In this document: positions 11,992-22,383 of the stretch, piece by piece
How the letters are laid out: each line of letters opens with the position of its first letter
Numbering within the stretch: the first letter of the stretch is position 1
NCBI GenBank assembly: GCA_037176725.1
Contig: JAZBRS010000026.1
Location: 104,391,501 to 104,455,500, forward strand
Reading direction: 5' to 3'
DNA length: 64,000 nt
Source: Posidonia oceanica
Taxonomy: Eukaryota > Streptophyta > Magnoliopsida > Alismatales > Posidoniaceae
The notes under the pieces: model-generated
Seen by the model: only the letters and a program-made list of their open reading frames with translations
Told to the model about the DNA's origin: nothing
Database searches by the model: none
Translations under genes and position numbers: made by a program

Positions 11992-14900
11992 TTAGCAGTG
12001 TAGAGCATGCAAGAGGTCTACACATGCATTTTCCTCATCTAAATCAGAAGCAGGAAGATTATGTTGTGCTCTAATTGAATTAAGCATACTTTTAGCATCC
12101 CTAGCATCATCAACTAGAATTCCAATTTTGGAATAAAAAACCATAAATTCATCGTAGGTGTCCCAATTGAGGATACCATTCAAAATAGCATCATGGGAGG
12201 AGGATTCCCCCAGCCCAGCCACACTTACTCCTGAGGAGTTTGACTAGGAAGAAAAGCATAAAGAAGGGAGAGTACCACTATGCCCCGTTGTCGGACATAG
12301 AGGAGGCGGCGATGTATAGTTAAGGGGGGGTACCTAGTGCAGCATGAGGGGTGCTAGCCAGATGAACAGAATTATGACGACCCTCAGAATGAGTGAGATG
12401 GGTCTCTTCCTCCTCCGCCCCCGATTCCTTAAGGTCTAAAACATCAAGTGCTGCAAGCAATGCCTTGACTGTGGCCTTCTTCTTTTTGTGGCTCTGAGAC
12501 ACAGGTATCGAAGAAGTGTAGACGGGATCTTTAGCTAGAGAGCCAGAAGTGTCCCTTGACTCTTAATCATCGCGTGAGGGAAGCTTGGAATAGCATATTG
12601 GTGTCTTCCCCGACTGGCGACTAGAGGTAACACACGTAGACAAAGAAGAAGTAACCGGGTTATAAGATCATTTCGAGGAGCTGCTAACGAGGAGGAAGGA
12701 GGAAGAGAAGTGGATTGTTGATGGCGCCCATACTGATTAGCAGTAGAGGTATTGGCCAAACCAGAAGTTGGCCTAGGTAGAATACCAGCATCACCTGAGA
12801 GAGGAGGATTCCTTTTCGTAGTTTTTTGGTTAAAGGGATGCTACGTACCATGACCACCCTTTCCATGCATATTTGGGCGACGTTTCTAGACATTGTAGTT
12901 ATTACCTCGACCCCCTTTGCCCCCCCTATGATCACCTTCACCCCAAAACATCTTCCCATACGGCTTTCTAGCTTCGTGAGGGCCAACAGTACCCATAGCA
13001 AAAGCCGCCACTGGAGGCGCAAACTTTGTCGTTGAGGGGTCATAGATGTCCAGGACACGGTTAAAACGAATGGGATAAACTTTTCGAAGAAAGAAGAAGT
13101 GGAGGAGTCCCGACATATGTCTGCCAAGATGCAGCTTGATCTTGATGCATGCATATCCATGAAAACTCAAGTGTTTATGACTCATATCCACTTCCAAGAA
13201 ATCAGCAAAGTCAAAGATCATTTTTGAGAACAGGTTAACACTCCATAGATGGTGAGGAACTCCTTCCATTCGTATCCAAAAGCCTTCGTCTTCTAAAATC
13301 TGAATGACATTGCTATTACTAGACCACAGAGCAAAATGAAAAGAGATACCAGAGGACGTGGTCCAGTTAGTAGTAAGTGCCTCGTCCCAGAGCAAGAGGG
13401 AAGGAAATTTGACCAAGAACTTGGAGTCAGTGATATGAATGACCTGCTACTCCCTGTGTTGTGGCTAGAGAAGTAATAAATTTACAATCAACTCCTCTTG
13501 AGAAATACTATGGTAGTTGGTAATAACCACTACACAGGTGGAAAGGAAGTCCATCTGGGCATAGGAATCCTTCGACAGCGTAATAACTATGAGTTGGTGT
13601 GGAGAAAGCCCAACCATAAATGTGGTAAGCGAAGGAGACAAGGGTTGAAGGGAGGAAGAAATGCGGTTGGAGAAAAAGTGAGAGGGAGGCTCACAGCAAT
13701 AAAATTGGCAGACAGCTACCGAATGGCCAAGCACCCTATACTTAAAGCAAAAGCCTTCAAATCTGCACCGATTGCTAATATTCCTGTGAAGCCCACATTT
13801 AAAGCATCTAGCAGACGAGGTGCAAAAGAGGATTAAGGGGGATTTGACACAATGGCAGCGGACTACAGTCTAACTGTCGCCACTAAAAGAGCAAGATGTC
13901 AGGGAGGGGGGATGCCATTAGTTAATCCCCGATCATTAAAACATGAAAATACAAGGGTAATCGGATTATTATTCCCCTCTAATTTAGCCAAGGGACTGAA
14001 GCGGGAACTGGCAGTATTAAATGTTAGTGGGAAATTAGGTGGTTGCGTCACATCCTAATCAGCATGCGCACAATCAATCTCACAAGGTAGCATATTTTTA
14101 TCTAAATAAATGCGGGGAGAATTAAATGTGCTAGATTGCAAATCCTTATGCCGCTCCGTTGGCATCGAAACGGGTGTCTCAACTGATAGTGGCTTGACAG
14201 AGCAATGAATGCCAGGATCTAAAAAGATGCAGCCAGGATTCTCTGCCACGACAATTCGGGAGATTGGGGGTCATGGATCTGACTCTGTTGCTGGAGCGGG
14301 GAGGCACCCCACCGGATGCTCGCTAAGGAGGGAAGAGCAAGGAGAGGAGGATTTGAGACGTGCTCCACTAGTGGAGCTATCCTTGACAGAGCCCTTGACA
14401 CAAGCGATCTTCGATCGAAGATCAGCCGATGGGGAGGGTTCCAGACAAGAATAAGAGGGAGAGAGACAAGGGAGTGAGATTAGTCCGTCTTTAGACTGGC
14501 TAAGCATAAACGATTGATCAATCAGAACACTATTACGATCATTGGTAGGTATATCAACTACCCCAAGGGTTTTGCTCCCGGCCAAGACCATCGAGGCTAA
14601 ATCACAAACCGCCTTGGACGAGAGAGAACCTAGAGAGCTGGAAGAGATAAAGGATGATAGATTACCCTCCTTGAGAAGAGATGGGGAGGAGTTTCTTCCA
14701 GATCGGATTGGGCCCATTGAAGGGGATGTTGCCCTGGATCTTCGACTAGCCAACAACATCGTACAAGAGGCAGGGGAAGAAGAATAAGGAATCTTGGAGG
14801 ATCCATCGGAGGATGTGACAAGGTGAGGCGCCTTTGACGTAGGAGAGCCTCCCAAGGCGCATTCTCCAACCACCGAAAAAGCCAGGGGTGGATTCCCACC

Positions 14901-15004
14901 ACTCACCTCGTCGTTCGACAAGTGAGAGAGCGAGATCTGTGAAGGGTGAGAAAGGGGATTTGCGCTCCCATTTCGTTCACTAACCACCAACATTGAGTGT
15001 GGAT
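11992..15004 (-). pseudogene. LINE ORF1: zinc-knuckle / DUF4283-like RNA-binding protein
   Basis: On the minus strand a Ser-rich N-terminal part (14993-14271) is followed by two CCHC-like knuckles (about 13820-13715). The first reads C-F-K-C...C with Asn at the His position. The second reads C-F-K-Y...GH...C with Tyr at the second Cys. A block at 13416-12886 with GFWIRMEGVPHHLW and DFADFLEVD resembles the C-terminal part of DUF4283 RNA-binding regions. The last segment (12222-11992) ends close to the ORF2 start. ORF1 proteins coat LINE RNA. Stops and shifts break the frame. The N-terminus may be incomplete because of the LTR at 15005. Confidence 0.7.
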
Positions 15005-15133
15005 TGTAGATATCCTGTTTCAGCGCTCCCCCATTGTCATGAAACCTCAGTGCACCATAGCATGCTCAATTCATCTCCAGAAGCTTTTTTTCTCAATCCA
15101 ATACTCTCCATTGGGCTAATCGCTAATCCAGGG

Positions 15134-15198
15134 TGTTTAATGCGTATTTCTAAGCGTCCAACATTAGACGCTGGAAACTCAACATTCTACGTTGAACA
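15134..15198 (+). repeat. GTTnnACGC cluster 1 (U3 of LTR 1)
   Basis: Arms in order: GTTTAATGC, GCGTCCAAC, ATTAGACGC, then CATTCTACGTTGAACAC. More diverged than the following clusters. Confidence 0.6.
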
Positions 15199-15351
15199 CA
15201 CCATCAGGAGCATTCTACACCCCCAGACCTGTTTGCTGATCTCTAGATTACACCTTATCTTCGTGCCTTTGAGGAGATCATTATCTTGTAATTTCAACAA
15301 TTTGGGTCCCTTTGATTTCTTGGCCAAATTTGGCAGGTTGACTGCCTGGGT

Positions 15352-15413
15352 GTGTTGAACGCTGGGCATACAGTGTGCAACATAGAACGGTGTTGTTCCT
15401 ATCGTTCTATAAA
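15352..15413 (+). repeat. GTTnnACGC cluster 2 (U3 of LTR 1)
   Basis: Begins GTTGAACGCTGG, then the degenerate 'gtgtgcaac', 'atagaacggt' and 'atcgttctat'. The third and fourth arms still pair (TAGAACG with CGTTCTA). Confidence 0.6.
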
Positions 15414-15590
15414 GCCCAGTGCTGATCACAACTTTCCTTATTTGGACAAATTCGAAAACCAAAATCTTTCTCTTTTTAAAGACCCGTTGATCAAGTGGAC
15501 ACCCAATCGTGATTTAATCAATCTTAATCCACCTTTAATTGCTGATTATTCTCTCATTTTGACAGATGCACATCGGGTGGGCGTTGAACG

Positions 15591-15640
15591 CTCAGTTTTC
15601 AGCGTTCAATGTAGAATGCTTGTGTTCCAGGCATTCTACC
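15591..15640 (+). repeat. GTTnnACGC cluster 3 (U3 of LTR 1)
   Basis: Two perfect adjacent hairpins: TTGAACGCT with AGCGTTCAA, then GTAGAATGC with GCATTCTAC. The inner dinucleotide differs between the hairpins (GA:TC and AG:CT) but stays complementary within each. Confidence 0.8.
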
Positions 15641-15812
15641 TCGGCATTTTGCTGTCACCAACTTTCCTTTTTTGGATGAAATCAAAAACTCGAATCCTTG
15701 CCTCTTTCAGAGGCCCGTTGACCAGCCAATCACGTAATCTTGGGCTAATGATTGCTAATCAATCATTAGTGAGGGAATATTCTTTTATTCTGGCAGTTGG
15801 AGCTCAGGTAGT

Positions 15813-15871
15813 CGTTGAATGCTGGTTTTCCAGCGTTTAACGTGGAACGCTTGAATTCCAGCATTCAACAC
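15813..15871 (+). repeat. GTTnnACGC cluster 4 (U3 of LTR 1, next to TATA)
   Basis: GTTGAATGCTGG, CCAGCGTTTAAC, GTGGAACGCTTG, CCAGCATTCAAC. The first and fourth arms are perfectly complementary over 12 bases. The first and second pair with one G-T wobble. Confidence 0.8.
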
Positions 15872-15944
15872 TTTGGAATTGGAAACTTTTTGTTGATCAT
15901 GCCAAATTTGAGTTAATCTGCCAAATTTGCTCTTCCCTTGCTTC

Positions 15945-15950
15945 TATAAA
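15945..15950 (+). promoter_or_regulatory. TATA box of LTR 1
   Basis: TATAAA within gcttctataaaagcagg, the same context as in the LTRs at 41879 and (reversed) 55887. The last inverted-repeat cluster ends 73 bases upstream. Confidence 0.65.
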
Positions 15951-16639
15951 AGCAGGAGTACCCCAACCTTGGGAAGGGACAGAAATTTAGAGAGAGGAGA
16001 ATTCTTGGATAGAGAAATCGGAATTTTAGAACTAGAAATTTTGAGAGATAAAATTTGAGTGAGGGTTAGAGAAATTGTGAGAGAGGAGTTTTTGAGATCG
16101 TCATAGAGCTCCAGCCTTCCTTCAACCTCCGATTTCATTTTCTCGCATATGCAAAAGGGGGTTTTTTCTATCATCTGTTTCATTCAGTCATTTAGTCATT
16201 TGATTCACCATATTACATTGCATTTAGTTTCATCTAGAGGAAATAATCCTTCGGGTACGTGTTCATTACTTATTCGCTTTTTTTATGTTAAACACATCCC
16301 TTCTTATCACTTTTACTACACATCATTAACCCGCGAACTTTGATTTTGCTTCACAAGGAGAAGAAGAAGAAGTAGGGGAAGAGCTTACTAAGCACGGACA
16401 CCCTTGGGCAACGTTGGTGTTGTCCCAAGGTAGCTAAACCCACACCGATCAATCTCCCCAAGGCATCTTGAAGGCCAGCAAAAGCGAACCTGGAGTGGCG
16501 ATCACACCAATTCCAACACACGTGGAGTGGAGGAATCGATGAACAAGCAAAAGGGACGCCGAGGAAGCCAAAAGCAACGCGAGCAAAGTGCCTTCTTCCT
16601 CCGACGGAAAACCCAGTATCCATAGTCTGGCGATCAAGG

Positions 16640-17410
16640 TTCCGAGTGATGGATCCCTTATCCAGCTCGATCCTTCTTCGACCCCCTTGGGCAACGCCCT
16701 TGGCTGTGTCATTTCCTTTTCGACCCCCTTGGGCAACGCCCTTGGTCGTGTCTTTTCAGTTTCGACCCCCTTGGGCAATGCCCTTGGCCGTGTCTTTTCA
16801 ATTTCGACCCCCTTGGGCAACGCCCTTGGCCGTGTCATTTCCTTTTCGACCCCCTTGGACAACGTCCTCGGTCGTGTCTTTTTAGTTTCGAACCCCTTGG
16901 GCAATGCCCTTGGCTGTGTCTTTCCAGGTTCCGAGTGTTGGATCCCTTATCCAGCTCGATCTTTTTTCGACCCCCTTGGGCAACGCCCTTGGCTGTGTCT
17001 CTTTCTAGGTTCCGAGTGTTGGATCCATTATCCAGCTCGATCCTTCTTCGACTCTCTTGGGCAACTCCCTTGGCCGTGTCATTTCAGTTCGACCCCCTTG
17101 GGCAATGCCTGAGGCTGTGTCTCTTGCCAGGTTCCGAGTGTTGGATCTCTTATCCAGCTCGACCCCTTTATTTCCTACCCAGCCTGGTGGCAGCAAGTGT
17201 TGGATCTTCTATCCCTTTCCAGCCCAAGTGTTGGTTCCTTTTGCTTTCCAAGTGTTGGATCCCTTATCCAGCTCGACTCCTTTATGTCTTATCCAGCCTG
17301 CTCACGGCAAGTGTTGGATCTTCTTCCCTTTCTAGCTTGGTGGCAGCTCAGACTCACATCCAAGTGTTGGATCCTCCTTTCCTTTTTAATCGAAACCCCC
17401 CCGGGGTAGT
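16640..17410 (+). repeat. Tandem array, 42-bp unit, plus diverged longer units
   Basis: From 16678 to 16925 the unit 'cgacccccttgggcaacgcc' plus 'cttggcygtgtcatttcctt' repeats about six times at 42-base spacing. Further right, units separated by 'ccgagtgttggatccctta' blocks continue to about 17400. The monomer resembles, in the orientation of the LTRs, the 44-bp monomer at 58090-59360 read on its minus strand. Open frames across this array are products of the periodicity and are not genes. Confidence 0.85.
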
Positions 17411-17479
17411 GCCAAATGGGAATATCGTCTCACCTTATAGCTAGTTTCGTTCCGAAATCACGTACAAGGAGGGCTAATC
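17411..17479 (+). other. Internal 3' end of the element preceding LTR 2
   Basis: 'gtagtgccaaatgggaatat' through 'caaggagggctaatc' matches the reverse complement of the sequence just outside the LTR at 56472-56560 (gtagcgccacatgggggtat ... caaggaaggacaatc). This identifies it as the 3' internal end, with a purine-rich stretch next to the LTR. Confidence 0.7.
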
Positions 17480-17607
17480 TATAGATATCCCATTTTGACA
17501 CTCCTCATGCACTTTTAAGTACCATTGCACTACATCATGCTTCAATTATCATTAGAGACCTTTCTCTCAGCCCAAGTACACTTCAAAAGCTTTTTGCCAG
17601 TCTGGAC

Positions 17608-17723
17608 CGTTAGACGCTAGGGTTTCCTGCGTCTAACGTTAGATGCAGTATACTTAGCGTTCTACATTGAACGCTGCCATTGATGCGTTCTATGTTGAAT
17701 GCCAGATTCTATAGCGTTCAACA
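17608..17723 (+). repeat. GTTnnACGC cluster 5 (U3 of LTR 2)
   Basis: Eight arms. GTTAGACGC with GCGTCTAAC is a perfect pair (AG:CT). The last pair, GTTGAATGC with GCGTTCAAC, has GA:TC. The middle arms are ATTGAACGC and GCGTTCTAT. Confidence 0.75.
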
Positions 17724-17898
17724 TATCTAGCTCAGTTTACCTGCCAAATCTGTCAATCTTCCTTGTATGGACCCAAACCAATTATCAATTTCAAACGGGT
17801 CGATGTTCCTTATCTAGAAGGCATAATCACCTCTTTAATTGACTGACACATGTCCCCTTGATTTCAAGGCCAAATTTGGCAAGTTTGCAACCTGGGTG

Positions 17899-17959
17899 CG
17901 TTGAACACTGGATTTGCCAGCGTCCAACGTAAAACGTTGGAATTTGCAGCGTTCTATAA
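17899..17959 (+). repeat. GTTnnACGC cluster 6 (U3 of LTR 2)
   Basis: CGTTGAACACTGG, CCAGCGTCCAACGT, AAACGTTGG, CAGCGTTCTATAAC. Same four-arm layout, more diverged. Confidence 0.65.
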
Positions 17960-18129
17960 CTTGCAACTGTGTTCCACAACTTTCCTTTTTTAGACGAATT
18001 CGAAATCTGAATTCTTACCTTCTTTAGAGGCCCGTTGACCAGTCAATAGCTTAATCTGGGCCTAATCATTGCTAATCAATCATTATTTGGGGAATATTCT
18101 TTTATTCTGGCAGCTGTGCCTCGGGTGGT

Positions 18130-18188
18130 CGTTGAATGCTGGGATTCTAGCGTTCAACGTTAAACGTTGTGATTTCAAGCGTTCAACA
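18130..18188 (+). repeat. GTTnnACGC cluster 7 (U3 of LTR 2)
   Basis: GTTGAATGCTGG, AGCGTTCAAC, GTTAAACGTTG, CAAGCGTTCAAC. Corresponds in position to cluster 4 of LTR 1 and cluster 12 of LTR C. Confidence 0.75.
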
Positions 18189-18887
18189 CTTTTGAATTGG
18201 AAACTTTTTGATACAGCTGCCTAATCATACCAAATTCGAGCCATTTTGTCATTTCTGCTCTCCCATACCCCTAGCCTTGAAAGGGGAGACAATTTGGAAT
18301 CTTAGACCTTATTCTTGAGAAAAGAGCTTGGAAAAGAGAGAAGCAAAATTAGAGAGAGTATTAAGTGAGTGAAAAGAAAGGAAGGAGGGAGCATAATTCT
18401 TCTACCATCTCCAACCACATCCTGCATTTTGTGCATATCAAGAGGGGGTTTTCTTTTCTTTATTTTTCACGCATTGCATTTTCATTTATATTGCATTTGT
18501 AGCTAGGCATATCCATATTTAGTTGCAACGGGGGGATAAAACCCCTCGGGTAAGTATTCCTCCTTTTATTTCACGTTAATTTTTAATTTGCTCTGAATCG
18601 TTGCTACACCTTATTAATTCGCATTTTTTTTATTTGTTTTGCAAGGAAAAGAAAAAGAAGAAGCTCACTTTGCACGGGCAACGCTGGCGTTGTCCCAAGG
18701 TAGCAGAACCCACACTGATCTATCTCCTCAAGGCGTCTCGAGGGCCAGCGAAAGCGAACCGAGAGTGGTGATCACACCGGCTTTATCATCCATAGAATGA
18801 AGGAGTCGGATACAAGTAAAAGGGGACGTCGAGAAAGCGAAAGAGACACAAAAGCATTTCTTCTCTCAAAACCCTATATCCACAAAA

Positions 18888-18906
18888 TGGCGATCACGGT
18901 GGGACG
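18888..18906 (+). other. Primer binding site of element A
   Basis: TGGCGATCACGGTGGGAC directly after the LTR, near-identical to the site at 42634. Starting TGG it can pair with a tRNA 3' CCA end. I do not assign the tRNA. Confidence 0.65.
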
Positions 18907-19167
18907 ACTAGAAGTGCCCCTGTGCTAAGGTAAGCTACCTTATCTCTTCTTCTTCTTTCTTCTTCCTTGCATCTTTTCTTTATTTTCGTGGGTTTTTACG
19001 AATGCGGTGAAATTCCTCATAGTGTTTTGAGGCATCGTAACTCTTGTCTTGTTTTGTTTTTTTTTACGCCCAAAATACCTGTAGTCACCTCCCTTTTCTT
19101 TGTGATTCTCGGGAATGGGGGTGACTAATTAAAAATCACAGTTTTCTGGAAAAAATTTCTGTCAGTG

Positions 19168-19224
19168 CGTTAAACGCCTGATTCTGAGCGTTCAACATTG
19201 AACGCTCTAGTCACAACGTTCAAT
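19168..19224 (+). repeat. GTTnnACGC cluster 8 (leader of A)
   Basis: CGTTAAACGCCTG, GAGCGTTCAAC, ATTGAACGCTC, CAACGTTCAAT. The second and third arms are complementary (GAGCGTTCAA with TTGAACGCTC). Confidence 0.75.
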
Positions 19225-19934
19225 AGTTCTGAACAGAAACCTTTCTGTTTTGTAAAAATTCTTTTGTTTTCTTGTTTATAACTGGTCTGAGATTCAAGGT
19301 GTGAGGTGGTCGGCTTTGCCGTAGGGACCGGAACTTTGATTTTCAGGTGCTTTTAAAAAAAACACACAAAAAAAAATTTGGGCTTTCTTTGTATGACTTG
19401 CATGGCCCTTCTTGGGAACTAGATTGTTTGAGTCTTTTCTTAGGCTATACAAATAACCCATTAGATTCTGAGCACCCCTGTTGCAAAGAATCTAGGAAAG
19501 GTGTTTGTATTGTCACTTGTTTTTCCAAGAGTCATATTTCTCTTCCTTGACTCTTGTAAAAATAAGTTAGAACCCTAAGTTAAAAATTACTTTCTCCCTT
19601 CCTCCTTTCGGTGGTTTGCTTGTGAATGTTGTGATTGAAACGCGAGGAGCCCAACTAATCCCGAGTACGCTGGGCTCTACCTCTACGGGGTAGGGATCTA
19701 AGTGTGCTCAGGCTCTCCCTAACATCCTCAGGAATTGAGGTAGGGGACAGTACCAAGAAGAGATTTTTGTCCTATTGTGAGGATCCATAGACAATTCCTG
19801 AAGAAAAGCCATACCCAAGCTTAGGTGCCCTGAGAGCCATGCAAGATTAAAACATTAATAATCAAGCAAAAACCTAAAAATCCAATTGCTAAACGATGTC
19901 TGAAAGTGTTATTGCGTAGCTGTCTAACACAGGA

Positions 19935-19994
19935 GTGTTGAACGCGTAGAAACCCGCGTTCTACGTTGAGCGTCCCAGGTCACGTGTTCAACAC
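19935..19994 (+). repeat. GTTnnACGC cluster 9 (leader of A)
   Basis: GTGTTGAACGCG, CGCGTTCTAC, GTTGAGCGTCC, GTGTTCAACAC. The outer arms GTGTTGAAC and GTTCAACAC are complementary. Confidence 0.75.
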
Positions 19995-20177
19995 TTTGCT
20001 TGATTTTTTTTTCCTGTGTTATGGTGAATGACTGTATGCTATAGGACATTTAAACAGGGATTGACATTCTGATTTCCTGGTTCACTTCCTAGAAACTTGT
20101 ATTAGGTTGCCAAGATTTGCTTGTAAATTTCATTTCTTTCCAAGTGTATTCCTTGTAATTTACTCCCATTTATAGTA

Positions 20178-20310
20178 AAAAAAAGAAGAAAAAAAAAGCA
20201 AAAAAAAAAACAGAGAAAAAAAAGAAAAGAAAAAATAAGAGAGAAGAAAAAGAAAAGAAACAGAGAAAAAAAAGAAAGGGAAGAGAAGAGGAAAAAAGGA
20301 AAAAAAAAAA
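20178..20310 (+). repeat. A/G-only tract in leader of element A
   Basis: About 130 bases composed almost only of A and G, just upstream of cluster 10 and gag. A similar tract stands at the matching place in element C (43925-44055). Confidence 0.85.
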
Positions 20311-20331
20311 CTAAAATAGTGCTGTTGAGGC

Positions 20332-20412
20332 CATTAAACGCCTCTGTGTTTTACGTTGAACATCTGACTTTCAACGTTCAACATTGAACGGCTGATTACC
20401 GGCGTTCTACAC
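20332..20412 (+). repeat. GTTnnACGC cluster 10 (leader of A, next to gag)
   Basis: ATTAAACGCCTC, TTACGTTGAAC, TTCAACGTTCAAC, ATTGAACGGC, GGCGTTCTAC. Lies 45 bases before the gag ATG. Confidence 0.7.
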
Positions 20413-20456
20413 TTCTAAGGCAGATATCCTCCTTCAAGCTTCTATAATGTTGAATC

Positions 20457-22321
20457 AAATTTCTGGAGCCGAGTAGTCAAGGCCAGACAGAGAAAGGTCA
20501 GAGACGACCAGTGTATCGGGAGAGGAACTTATCCTAATCATCTACCACCCTATCACCGGAGAAGCCCTGGACCTTGATTCAATCTAGTACAGAGCCATGT
20601 ACCAGTTCTTAAGCAATGATGCACACGGCCCGTCAGGGACATACCAATATCTAAACACTAATCTCCAAGAGCCACCCTCCTTTGTGGAAGGCAACGAAGG
20701 CCCACTACGAACCATATCCTTGAAGAACTACACCAGGGACAATTTGGCAACCCACCGCTGGACACGAATCACCAAGGGCAAGGTACAACACTCAACGGAG
20801 TATACAAGACAAGGGCAAACCCCTTGTTCCAGGAACAACCTCAATTTCCACATGGCGAGTACCGAGAAAGAGTCAATCCGCTCTACGAGCACCAGGAGCC
20901 TCTTCTCCAAGCACCAACAGTCGGCAACCAGCCCCTGCCGGAATATCATCCTCACCAGACACCTCTCCCACAGCATGAGCCAGTCGCACCTCATCATCTT
21001 GGCAGCGGCTACCATTAGCAGCTCAATCATTAAGCGTCCAACTCACACATCCCGATCTCGGCAGCTGGAACAACAAATTTGGATGAAATGAGGAAAATGC
21101 TCAGCACACTAGGAGTACACACCCAGGCTCCAGCAAACTTTGATATGAGCTAGTTTCCCCCCTTCAAACTTCCCCCAGGTTTCAAATACCCGAAGACTCC
21201 CAAGTTCGATGGAATCATGAATCCACATAGTCATCTCGTGCACTTCTAGATGGAGTCAGCCCCCTACTTCTACGACCTGGGGCTTGTTATACATTTATTT
21301 TTCTATTCATTAAAAGGTGAACCCATGGACTGGTTCCTCACCTTCTCCAAGGAAGATCTCAGCAGCTTCGATAAGATCCGAGAAAGCTTCCTTACCAAGT
21401 ACCAGCACAAAATAGATCCAAAGCTAACCTTCCATGACCTAAGCAAGGAGGTCATGAAGCAAGGTGAAAGCTGGGTAACCTTTGCCAACAGATGGCGTGA
21501 AATGGCGGCCAGATCTGGCCTGACCATTCCAGAAAGACAAGTGGTCCAGACTCTCATTGCAAATACCACTAGACCGATGAAGAAGGGACTTGTAAATATT
21601 TACTGTCCCAATGTAGCAACTCTTTATGAAGTCGCCGCCTCTGTCAAGGAAAATCTGCATGAATCCATAGAGGAGCCCAAAAAGAGCAGAAAGGGACAAA
21701 TGGTGGAAGGCGTGACTGGAACAGTAAACAGAATCAATGTCATGCCAAAACCACAAGAGCAAAGAGCTGTAGTGACTCATGAGCCACAACGGAGCCATCC
21801 TCCCCAGCAACAAACATGGAGCCAACCTCCCCAACAAACATGGAGCCATCCTCCCCAGCAGCAGACCTGGAGTCATCCCCCACAATAGTCCTGGAATCGT
21901 CCCCAGCAGCAACAAATCCGCCCCCAACAATAGTAGTGGAATGCTCCTTGGCAACCATGGAATAGGGGCAATCAGGGCAACCAAGGCAACAATAGCAACC
22001 CTCGTAATAGCAACGAGAACAGGGGCAATTATCACAATGTTCCCCCTCCACAGTTGCTACCACCCAGAGAGTCAAAGTGGGATCATTACCCTCCTCTACC
22101 GGTCACTCTGGCAGACATGTTCATAGAATTGGATGGCACAAAGGCAATTGAACTCCCGCCAACCAAGCCAGAAGCTCCAAACTGTGACCAGAGCAATAAC
22201 TGCCCATTCCACAGAAGACGCGGTCACAACGTAGACGACTGCTAGACCTTCAGAGATATAGTCTATGACATGATGGAGGTAGACTTATTTGAATGGGATG
22301 TCCTAGTTGAAAGAGCCAAAT
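20457..22321 (+). pseudogene. gag of element A (Tat-type)
   Basis: Gag forms the particle that packages genomic RNA. The ATG at 20457 opens a short segment ending in YHPITGEAL, which is conserved in element C. A Pro/Gln/His-rich segment follows, then a capsid-like core at about 21160-21700 (KYPKTPKF, GEPMDWFL, SFLTKYQHKIDP). A Pro/Gln-rich repeat region (21780-22050, PPQQ and HPPQQQTW units) leads to a short knuckle-like CPFHRRRGHNVDDC near 22200. TAG at 22243-22245 replaces the Trp codon found in element C, and other stops (near 21889 and 21249) are of the same kind. Homology to C is continuous, so A and C share one recent ancestor. Confidence 0.85.
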
Positions 22322-22383
22322 AGCGGGAGCAAACAGGGGCACGCCAACAAATCTACAACAACCCCCTCCCCAACCATAAAGTA

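Larger units (their letters stand above)
7984..15004 (-). mobile_element. LINE (L1-type) retrotransposon, degenerate, 5' end cut by an LTR
   Basis: Read on the minus strand, the order is ORF1 (Ser-rich N-terminus, zinc knuckles, DUF4283-like region), ORF2 (endonuclease, reverse transcriptase, zf-RVT-like C-terminus), a short 3' UTR, then an A tract at 7984-7999. This is the usual plant L1 layout. Both ORFs contain stops and frame changes. The 5' end stops where the LTR starting at 15005 begins, so that LTR probably inserted into the LINE and the remaining 5' part lies beyond the nest. The target duplication therefore cannot be checked here. Confidence 0.85.
15005..16624 (+). mobile_element. 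LTR 1 of the A/C/D Tat family
   Basis: Starts TGTAGATATCC at 15005 and ends near 'cagtatccata' at 16624, followed by a PBS-like 'tctggcgatca'. It aligns by eye with LTRs at 17480-18885, 41281-42630 and, reversed, 55063-56471. Shared blocks are the TATA region, 'cacggacacccttgggcaacg', 'tcccaaggtagctaaacccacac' and 'gagtggcgatcacac'. U3 carries four inverted-repeat clusters. It is the longest copy (about 1.62 kb). Confidence 0.75.
17480..18885 (+). mobile_element. LTR 2: 3' LTR of the deletion derivative and 5' LTR of element A
   Basis: Starts at 'tatagatatcccattttgacactcctcatg' (TGTAGATA in sister LTRs) and ends 'ctatatccaca', directly followed by the primer binding site of element A. It is preceded by a typical 3' internal end and followed by a typical 5' internal start, so one LTR serves both sides. 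The TATAAAAG seen in sister LTRs is missing here because of a small deletion near 18270. Confidence 0.75.
18907..20456 (+). other. 5' leader of element A
   Basis: Untranslated stretch between the PBS and gag with three inverted-repeat clusters and, near its end, an almost pure purine tract (20178-20310). The leader of element C at 42652-44168 is collinear, sharing blocks such as 'gtcggctttgccgtagg' and 'gagtacgctgggctctacct'. No protein is supported. Confidence 0.7.

Noticed and set aside
16588..17444. ORFs with repeated STPLGNALG / RPPWATPLAV peptides
   Set aside because: Translation of the 42-bp tandem array. The same peptides appear in shifted frames.
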